46,363 nucleotides of DNA from Pirellulales bacterium (GTDB lineage Bacteria > Planctomycetota > Planctomycetia > Pirellulales > Thermoguttaceae): contig JAFGDS010000089.1 in NCBI GenBank assembly GCA_016931995.1, positions 1 through 46,363 of the forward strand. The letters run 5' to 3'. Position 1 is the first letter of the stretch; every line of letters begins with the position of its first letter. The position numbers and the translations under genes were made by a program. This document shows, piece by piece, positions 40,466 through 46,363 of this stretch. Below the pieces are notes generated by a model that did no database searches, had not been told where the DNA came from, and worked only from the letters and a program-made list of their open reading frames with translations.

Positions 40466-42061
40466 TTACTTCTCTTTTTCGAGCACGATGCAGTCCAGCC
40501 CGACCTGGTAACCGGTGGCGCGTTGGTTTTTGTCCTTCACCGAGAACGTGAATTCGTTGCGGCCCTTTTTCAACGCCACGCCGGGGAAGCCGTGGACTCT
40601 CGCCGGCCAGAGGGGACGGCTCAAATCGTTCTTTCGCAGATAGGTGTCGACCGGCTCGCCAACGGGCGTCCCATTCACCGCCAGGCCGACGACGCCGAAC
40701 TCCGGCGCCCGAGGGTAGTACACCTTGACCGTATAGCGGCCCTCCATCTCGGCCGGAACCGCCAACGAGAATTGTCCGTCGCCGCCCGAGTCGAACACCA
40801 GCATGCGATCGCCGCTCAGGTTCGGCTTGACTTCCCTCGCGCCTGGCCGCGGATTACCCTGGGCGCTGCTCGCCGACGAGAGGACTTCGAGATCCTCGGC
40901 TTCCAGGGCGCCGCTCACGTGCCAACGTCCCTTGTCCGGGTCCCACGGGCCGTTCGACACGATCCGCGCAAGCCGCAGCCACGGACGGTGCACGGTCTTC
41001 TGATACCAGAAGCCGAGGCTGGAGTAGTAGTCGCGGCCCGAATTCGGAATGGGGCTGATCCACGGCCAGTGCTCGATCTCCAGCTTGAAGCTCTTCCGGA
41101 ACGGCACCGGATCGAGGATGTGAAAACGATAGACACTCAGCCGATGTCCCGGTTTGTATCCTTCCATGACCGGAGCGCCGTGATAGAGCGAGCTGAACGG
41201 CTGGTCCAGCCCCCACGCGTTGCAGAAGTAGTCCTCGGTTCCCGTGCCCAACATGGCCACCTTGCCGTCGACGGTGACGATGTCGTCGCCCTCGCCGAAC
41301 CAGCCGCCCACCCGGTTCCGCGAGCCCAACACGACGCCGACGAAATGCCCGTCGCCTTCGGCCTCGACCAGCGTGACGGGCTTGCCCCGCGCGGGCGGAT
41401 CCGTCTCGATGAAGCGGGAGTGGAAATAGTGGATGTCGGGGATCGGCTTCGGGTAAACGCGGTAGTCGATGTAGTAATACAATGCCCCGTCGTCCTCCTT
41501 GCCGTCGCGGTTCTTCAGCGTCTCCGTGGCGGCGACGGTCACCCGGGCCGACTTGTTAAACGGCATGTTCCACCAGCAGTTTCGGGATCGTCCCTCCGAG
41601 GTGACCTGGATGGGAACGCTCCGCATCGGCGCGTTCACGCCCATGGCCACGCCAAAGAAATCCCCGATCGGCGCCTCGACGCTCGGATGCGCGTTGCCTT
41701 CCCAATAGATCCGAATCACCAGGTCGCGTCCTCCGCAGCGCTGGGTCGTCCAAATGTGGGTGATCGCGCCTGGACCCTGGATATCGGCCAACGTGACTTC
41801 TTCGCCCGTCGGGGGAACATAAATGTTGTCGCGAGGGCCGCCCTGGGGTTGATACGAACTGGCGCGCGAGGCCGAGTAGTCCTGCGATCGCGTCAGATCC
41901 GACATGGGGTCGCGCGGAAAAACGCTGCGCGCCGGCAGCGCGGCCGGCCCCGGCTCCGGTTGCGGAAAACACATCCGCGGGTCTTGGCCACGGGCGTTCG
42001 CCGAAAGAAGAGCCAACAGAACCGTTGCGCCGAGAGACAACCATGCATTCGTTTTCAACAT
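40466..42061 (-). CDS. Secreted DUF2961/GH172-family glycoside hydrolase
   Basis: This is a 531-residue exported protein with a signal peptide (LSLGATVLLALLSANARG). The DUF2961 domain, now classed as glycoside hydrolase family 172, begins with EEVTLADIQGPGAITHIWTT. It includes LVIRIYWEGNAHPSVEAPIGDFFG, a hallmark of the family, ETDPPARGKPVTLVEAEGDGHFVG... in the middle, and the strongly conserved LGTGTEDYFCNAWG. Known GH172 enzymes act on fructofuranosides or arabinofuranosides, often as higher oligomers. The last 130 residues form a separate binding-type beta domain (RYTVKVYYPRAPEFG, LKKGRNEFTFSVKDKN). The Shine-Dalgarno GAGGAAGG fits ATG 42061. It is separated by 109 bp from the DUF1570 gene, same strand. 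The substrate cannot be assigned from the sequence. Confidence 0.92.
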   Translation of the reverse strand: MLKTNAWLSLGATVLLALLSANARGQDPRMCFPQPEPGPAALPARSVFPRDPMSDLTRSQDYSASRASSYQPQGGPRDNIYVPPTGEEVTLADIQGPGAITHIWTTQRCGGRDLVIRIYWEGNAHPSVEAPIGDFFGVAMGVNAPMRSVPIQVTSEGRSRNCWWNMPFNKSARVTVAATETLKNRDGKEDDGALYYYIDYRVYPKPIPDIHYFHSRFIETDPPARGKPVTLVEAEGDGHFVGVVLGSRNRVGGWFGEGDDIVTVDGKVAMLGTGTEDYFCNAWGLDQPFSSLYHGAPVMEGYKPGHRLSVYRFHILDPVPFRKSFKLEIEHWPWISPIPNSGRDYYSSLGFWYQKTVHRPWLRLARIVSNGPWDPDKGRWHVSGALEAEDLEVLSSASSAQGNPRPGAREVKPNLSGDRMLVFDSGGDGQFSLAVPAEMEGRYTVKVYYPRAPEFGVVGLAVNGTPVGEPVDTYLRKNDLSRPLWPARVHGFPGVALKKGRNEFTFSVKDKNQRATGYQVGLDCIVLEKEK

Positions 42062-42170
42062 GCGCCGACCTTCCTCGTTGTGCAATAGGAACACAAATTA
42101 GTCATTATCTCGCAAGACTGGCCCGGGTTCTGGGATGAGTCCAATTACGCGTTCGCCCAATCGCCGCTCC

Positions 42171-43319
42171 TCACCGCAACCGCTCCACAAACCTCAAGAA
42201 ATCCCGGTCCAGCGTCTCCAGATCGCCGAAGACGTCGGTGAATTCCTCGAGGCGGGTTTGGGGGGTGTCCCAGATCAGGGGCTTTTTTGGGCGGAGCTTG
42301 TCGAGGTAGGCGACCGTCTGCTTGCCGCGATGCTGCAGGAGGAAGTAAGTCAACGCCCAGCTCTCGGCGTAGGCGTCCAGGGCCGTGCCGGTGTTGCGCA
42401 GCCGCGCGTCGTCGGAGAGAAGGGTCACCAGCGAGTTGGCCGGGCGCCGCGCCGCGTACTGCCGAAACTGGGCCAGACGCGGCGGGTTCACCCCGCCGAT
42501 CGTGCGCCAGCCCTTGGCGTTGCGCGGATCGGGCGTCTCGAAAAACATGGCCACGCCCTCGCTGAACCACAGCGGGCAGTCGCCGTGCCGCGTGTGCAGG
42601 CCGCAGTTGTAGGCGATCTGGTGCGTGGCTTCGTGCACGATCGTCGCCGTGGTGGCGGCGGCCTGCGGCTGGGCCAACACGCGGGCGATCTCGGCCGACG
42701 CGCCCCGCCCGCGCCCCCCGGGATTCAACCCCGAGATGCCCGTCAGGTCGTACATCGTGATCCGATTCGTGTCCAGGCTGTAATAGCCGACGATCGCCCC
42801 GGCGGCGTCGCCCAGTTCGTCCCGGGCAAACGCGGCGTACGCCTGGCGATCGGCGAACACGATGGCCACCAACGGGAACTCGGGCTCCTGGAGTTTGAAC
42901 CCGCGGTTCGACCAGAACCCGGAGAACGCCTGATAGAGCCGCTCGAACAGCGACGCGCACCAAAGGGCGTAGGCCTTGGACGTGTCGTGGCAGATCAGGT
43001 AGTGCGCCGTGTTGTGCACGGCGAAGCCCTGGGGCAAGTCGGCCAGCAGCTTCGCGGCCAGCTCCTCGCGCGAGTAGGGCTCGAACGGCTCGTCGTCCGC
43101 GCGGCGGCTGAACAGTTCCTTCGGCGGGATCCGCCAGAGCGCGCCGTCGCGAGCCTGGAGCATCAGCCCGCCGTCCTGGGTTTCGACCACGACTCGGCCG
43201 GCGACCTCGACCCGCTTGCCGTCGCGCTCGACCTCGACGTATTCGAGGGCGAGGGCCGGGCCAACGAGAAGGAGAGCCCCGACACACGCGGCGGCGAGTT
43301 TGAGCAGATCACGAACCAT
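42171..43319 (-). CDS. DUF1570 gluzincin-type metallopeptidase, exported
   Basis: This is a 382-residue protein with a signal peptide (LAAACVGALLLVGPALA, cleavage near LALEY). A small SH3-like or beta module follows (VEVERDGKRVEVAGRVVV, LWRIPPKEL). The DUF1570 peptidase domain has zinc motif HEATH at 229-233, third ligand E254 in LWFSEGVAMFFE, and helical C-terminal repeats (YAESWALTYFLLQHR). All gluzincin residues are present, so it should be an active zinc peptidase outside the cytoplasm; the substrate is unknown. Its ATG at 43319 lies 11 bp inside the permease gene, so translation is probably coupled. The Shine-Dalgarno is weak, which fits coupling. DUF1570 proteins are abundant in planctomycetes. 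Confidence 0.9.
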   Translation of the reverse strand: MVRDLLKLAAACVGALLLVGPALALEYVEVERDGKRVEVAGRVVVETQDGGLMLQARDGALWRIPPKELFSRRADDEPFEPYSREELAAKLLADLPQGFAVHNTAHYLICHDTSKAYALWCASLFERLYQAFSGFWSNRGFKLQEPEFPLVAIVFADRQAYAAFARDELGDAAGAIVGYYSLDTNRITMYDLTGISGLNPGGRGRGASAEIARVLAQPQAAATTATIVHEATHQIAYNCGLHTRHGDCPLWFSEGVAMFFETPDPRNAKGWRTIGGVNPPRLAQFRQYAARRPANSLVTLLSDDARLRNTGTALDAYAESWALTYFLLQHRGKQTVAYLDKLRPKKPLIWDTPQTRLEEFTDVFGDLETLDRDFLRFVERLR

Positions 43320-44871
43320 CGTTTTGTCTCGTGCGACGGGGCGCACCCCTGCCGAATACCCCATACCTCCCAGTATATGCGACCATCCCCACGATTGCCA
43401 CGAACAGGGCAATTTGGGCCAGGCAGATGCCCGCCACCTGATCCTCGACGCCGTAGTGGAGCAGTCCGAATATGCGGATCGAAAGGGTGGTGACGCCGGG
43501 CGGAACGACCAGGACGCTGGCGGCCAGATCGCCTAGCGCGACGGCCAGGGCCACCAGCCAGGCGAGCCCCAGCGCCGCGCGACGGCAAGGAATCGCCACG
43601 CGCGCGAGCCGCCCGAGCCGGCCCGCCCCGTCCAGCGCCGCCGCGTCCAGCAACTCGCGCGGCAACGTCCGGAAGGCATGCCACAGGATCAGCGTGGCGG
43701 GGGCGAGGGCTCGGACGAACAGGGCCAACGCGGGCGCAAGGAGCGAATGATCGTACAGGTCGATGAGCATGGGCCAGCCGGGCCGATTGAGCAACCAGAT
43801 CACCCCCAGGCCCACGAGCGGGCCGGGCACGGCCAGCGCCGCGGCCGAGACGATTCCCGCCGGCGCGGCCCGGAGCCCTCCGCGCCGCGCGGGCCAGGCG
43901 AGGACAACGCCGGCCGCGGTGGCGGTCGTCGCCGCAATCAAACCCAAGGCCATCGACCAACCCAACTCGCGGCGGTAGCGCCAGGGGCTTTCGGCGACGA
44001 TTTCGACGCACTTGCCGAGCGAAAACGCCCGCAGCCGGCCGGTCTCGGTCTGGGTAACCAGCACGCCCGCCTTGTAGACGAGACTGCCCAGCGGAACGCC
44101 GACCAACAGGAGCAGCGCCAAGCCGACCATCGCCGTCGCGGGCCAACGCCACCGGCCGAGGCGAAAGACCCAGCCGCGTCGAACGCTGGGCGGTCGAGGG
44201 TTCGCGGCCAGCCGCGCGCAGAGCACCAAGCCGGCCACAATCAGCGCGGCCACCAGCAACACGCCCGGCAACATGCCCAGGGCCAGCTCTCCCGGTCCGG
44301 CTCCCAACGAGGCCTGCGTGTAGATCTCTTCGGCGTACGTGCGGACGACGAACAGGTCGGTCACGGTCATCTCGCCGGCCGCGACGATGGTCGTCCAGAG
44401 GGTGGCCACACCGACGGCCGGCAGGGCACCGGGCAGCGTGACCCGCGTGAACACCTGCCAGGGCGAGCCGTCCAGCGCGGCCTGCTCCTCCAGTTCCGGC
44501 TCGATCAGGCGGAGGCCCGCGCCGACGATCAGCACTACCCAGGGGATGGCGGCCATGGCGTGGACCCAGATGGCCCCGCGCCAGCCGTCGAGCCAGACGG
44601 GCCCGCCGAAGCGGAGCGTCCACCACCCTTGCTGGCCGAAGCCCGCCTGCCACGCGGCCGCTTGGAGATAAAGCGGCACGAGCAACATGGCGCCCACCAG
44701 GACGATGCCCGCGCGGCGCAGGGGCGCGTCGGTCCGCGCGAGCACCCAAGCCAACACCGCGCCGGCCGGCACGGCCACGGCGCACGTGCCGGCGGCCAGG
44801 ATCAACGAGTTGAGCAGCAATGACCAGGTTCGGGCGTCCAAGCGAACTCCAGCGAGGCGTCGTGTGCGCAC
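43309..44871 (-). CDS. Iron-type ABC transporter permease, two fused permease domains (FbpB/ThiP-like)
   Basis: This is a 520-residue inner-membrane protein with about 12 hydrophobic segments arranged as two homologous halves, the layout of FbpB, SfuB and ThiP permeases. Each half holds an EAA loop that docks the ATPase: EEQAALDGSPWQVFTRVTLPG-like sequence near 128-148, and LLDAAALDGAGRLGRLARV near 405-423. Such permeases usually import ferric iron or thiamine with a periplasmic binding protein and an ATPase. Neither partner gene is in the window; they could lie beyond the edge or elsewhere. The start is GTG 44871; TTG 44841, preceded by GGAG, is a possible alternative. It overlaps the DUF1570 gene by 11 bp and follows the SPFH gene by 33 bp, suggesting a three-gene operon. 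Confidence 0.9.
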   Translation of the reverse strand: MRTRRLAGVRLDARTWSLLLNSLILAAGTCAVAVPAGAVLAWVLARTDAPLRRAGIVLVGAMLLVPLYLQAAAWQAGFGQQGWWTLRFGGPVWLDGWRGAIWVHAMAAIPWVVLIVGAGLRLIEPELEEQAALDGSPWQVFTRVTLPGALPAVGVATLWTTIVAAGEMTVTDLFVVRTYAEEIYTQASLGAGPGELALGMLPGVLLVAALIVAGLVLCARLAANPRPPSVRRGWVFRLGRWRWPATAMVGLALLLLVGVPLGSLVYKAGVLVTQTETGRLRAFSLGKCVEIVAESPWRYRRELGWSMALGLIAATTATAAGVVLAWPARRGGLRAAPAGIVSAAALAVPGPLVGLGVIWLLNRPGWPMLIDLYDHSLLAPALALFVRALAPATLILWHAFRTLPRELLDAAALDGAGRLGRLARVAIPCRRAALGLAWLVALAVALGDLAASVLVVPPGVTTLSIRIFGLLHYGVEDQVAGICLAQIALFVAIVGMVAYTGRYGVFGRGAPRRTRQNDGS

Positions 44872-44887
44872 CGGGAGACGGATCCGT

Positions 44888-44905
44888 GCGAAGCCGCAAG
44901 CGGCT
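44888..44905. repeat. Dispersed hairpin repeat GCGAAGCCGCAAGCGGCT, copy 3
   Basis: It falls exactly in the 33-bp junction between the SPFH stop codon and the permease start, with its core palindrome intact. Other copies are at 2260-2278 and 21357-21375. Confidence 0.7.
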
Positions 44906-46260
44906 CAGTTTTCGTCGCCCCCGACGAGCTTTTGTTCGGCCTTGTCGGCTTGCCAGGCGACGGCCGAGAGCAGGCGGCTAACGTCCAGCGGGTCGAGCGT
45001 GTCGGCCATCTGGTTCGCCTGCAACACCACCGCGTCCGCGCCGTGAACCTGGCGGACGGCAAAAGCGCCGTGGACCATCCGCGTGTTGTAGCGAAGCAGC
45101 GACAGGGCGTTTTGCGGTTGCGCGGGTCCGCACACCGACCAGTAGGTCACCAGCGCGTGTCCGTCCTGGTCGGACTTGCCGAACTCGACCCGGACCACCT
45201 GCTTCCGCAGCGCCCCGAGCGGCACGGTCACCTGCCAGACGTCGCTCGACTCGTCGAGCGTGTAGCCGGCCGCCTGCGCGACGGCGCGGACCACGGCCTG
45301 GGGATCGGTGGGGGCGGCTGGGGCCAGATCGTCGAAGCTCGGGCCCGCCGCGCCGGCCGCCATCGCGCCGGCCGCGACCCCAGCCGGCGCCGCCGCGTCC
45401 GCGGGCGCGGCGCCTTGCCGCATGGCCTGCTGCAACATGCCGGGCATCATCATGCCGAATCCGGCGCCCAGGCCCATGCCCATGGCCGAACCGGTCCCCC
45501 CGCCCCCCTGCTCGGCCAGCTTCGCCATGCTGTTGGCCGCCTGGTATTTCATGAAGGCGTTCAAGTCGCCCACGGCGCCCATGGCGCTTCGGGCGTCGAT
45601 GGCCTTCTGGACCTCTTCCGGCGGGCTGATCGCGCCGATGAAGAAGTCGACCAATTCGAGGCCGTACTTGGCGAACTCCTCGGCCACCTTGACGCGCGTG
45701 GCGCCGCCGATCTCGTCGAACTTCGACGGCAGGTCGAGCATGCTCACCTTGAGCGTGCCGAGCAGGTCCGTCATCTTCGAGACGATCATGTCCTTGAGGA
45801 ACGACGAGACCTCCTCGGTCGTGTATTTGCCTTGGGTGCCCACCAGCGTGTTGAGCAGCAGTGGCCCATCGACCACGCGCATCGAGTATTTGCCGAAGCT
45901 CCGCAGTCGGACCATGCCGAACTCCAGATCGCGCAGGGTGATGGGCTGGCGGGTACCCCACTTCTGGTCGAGGAACGTCTGGTGGCCGATGAAGTACACC
46001 TGGCACTGGAAGGGCGATTTCTCCCACGGGATGGTCAGCAGCCGCGTGAGGATCGGCACGTTGGCCGTGGTCAGCGTGTGCCGGCCGGGGCCAAAGGCGT
46101 CCAACGCCTTGCCGTCGCGGAAGAAGATCGCCTCCTGGTTCTCGTGGACAATCAACTGCGCGCCGATTTTGATGTCGGCCGACCCCTCGGGCGGAACCCG
46201 CTCGACAATCGACCGGTTTGATTCGTCAAAAAACTGTATGACTTCCATCCGAATGCCCAT
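44905..46260 (-). CDS. SPFH/band-7 domain protein with CesT/YbjN-like C-terminal domain
   Basis: This is a 451-residue cytosolic or membrane-peripheral protein. Residues 1 to about 230 are the SPFH domain of the YdjI/COG4260 type: [81 protein letters not shown] proteins form large ring-like scaffolds. A low-complexity Gly/Met/Ala linker follows ([15 protein letters not shown], residues about 255-320). The last 120 residues resemble the CesT chaperone/YbjN fold ([58 protein letters not shown]). That tail may bind client peptides. ATG 46260 follows GGGAG at a loose distance; ATG 46248 is an alternative. It heads the operon with the permease and DUF1570 genes. Confidence 0.9.
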   Translation of the reverse strand: MGIRMEVIQFFDESNRSIVERVPPEGSADIKIGAQLIVHENQEAIFFRDGKALDAFGPGRHTLTTANVPILTRLLTIPWEKSPFQCQVYFIGHQTFLDQKWGTRQPITLRDLEFGMVRLRSFGKYSMRVVDGPLLLNTLVGTQGKYTTEEVSSFLKDMIVSKMTDLLGTLKVSMLDLPSKFDEIGGATRVKVAEEFAKYGLELVDFFIGAISPPEEVQKAIDARSAMGAVGDLNAFMKYQAANSMAKLAEQGGGGTGSAMGMGLGAGFGMMMPGMLQQAMRQGAAPADAAAPAGVAAGAMAAGAAGPSFDDLAPAAPTDPQAVVRAVAQAAGYTLDESSDVWQVTVPLGALRKQVVRVEFGKSDQDGHALVTYWSVCGPAQPQNALSLLRYNTRMVHGAFAVRQVHGADAVVLQANQMADTLDPLDVSRLLSAVAWQADKAEQKLVGGDEN

Positions 46261-46297
46261 GGCGGGGTTGCTCCCTGTGCTTAGTACGTCATAAACC

Positions 46298-46314
46298 CAC
46301 GGCCTACGGCCGTG
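46298..46314. repeat. Short hairpin CACGGCCTACGGCCGTG
   Basis: This self-complementary 17-mer upstream of the SPFH gene resembles the GGCCG-type hairpins at 22046-22108. It may be part of an element cut by the window edge. Confidence 0.5.
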
Positions 46315-46363
46315 CGACCCTGGGGGCTAAGCCGTTCCGGCGAGCCCTGAAATAGCATACGCT

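Overview
This 46 kb, GC-rich window looks like a chromosomal segment of a planctomycete, most likely of the Pirellulales type. Several lineage hallmarks support this. There is a YTV-repeat cell-wall protein, the LEPLEDRRML-type motif of planctomycete extracellular proteins, and three proteins with PEP-CTERM signals plus dockerin-like repeats of the GDxNxDGxVxxxD type. DUF1570 and DUF2961/GH172 proteins and a Ser/Thr kinase with a planctomycete-type N-terminal extension point the same way. No phage, plasmid, transposase, rRNA, tRNA or CRISPR array was recognised. The genes appear to be ordinary chromosomal genes, with one atypical patch at about 38-40.4 kb.

Layout. (1) 79-5438, minus strand: a tight block transcribed from right to left. 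It encodes a class I methyltransferase, a double-cubane-cluster reductase (YjiM-like), two 2-hydroxyacyl-CoA-dehydratase-type subunits and their ATP-driven [4Fe-4S] activator (HgdC/BadF family). Three junctions are either ATGA overlaps or very short. (2) 5805-7229, plus: selA (selenocysteine synthase), divergent from block 1. (3) 7375-12091, minus: a YTV protein and a 950-residue secreted glycosidase-like protein. (4) 12301-17957, plus: a small conserved protein, a Ser/Thr kinase fused to a dead receiver domain, thioredoxin, a bifunctional-nuclease-family protein, and an NtrC-like regulator without the GAFTGA loop. (5) 18066-24737: two PEP-CTERM surface proteins with cutA and an exported tyrosine-phosphatase-like protein between them. 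(6) 24902-29584, minus: an apparent operon of an exported isoaspartyl methyltransferase with a binding domain, a GH89 alpha-N-acetylglucosaminidase and a secreted unknown. (7) 29850-37589, minus: a 2579-residue protein that reads as an exported esterase with its own PEP-CTERM end, continued in frame into a second giant beta-helix protein with its own planctomycete export motif. (8) 37590-38900: a gene-poor gap, followed by a lone DeoR-type effector domain without a DNA-binding domain. (9) 40466-46260, minus: GH172, a DUF1570 gluzincin, a double-domain iron-type ABC permease and an SPFH protein with a CesT/YbjN-like tail.

How it fits together. Block 1 is a radical/low-potential reduction system: an ATPase pumps electrons into Fe-S acceptor subunits, which implies at least transient anoxia. 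The surface proteins, GH89, GH172 and the other secreted enzymes fit a polysaccharide-degrading, surface-attached lifestyle. Intergenic regions carry at least four families of dispersed hairpin repeats, most of them placed between genes in leaders or 3' ends. The strongest leads are the reductase locus with two acceptor types and one ATPase, the in-frame esterase/beta-helix giant with an internal sorting signal, the GAFTGA-less regulator together with a -24/-12-like promoter, the kinase-pseudoreceiver fusion, and the HTH-less DeoR-like sensor.
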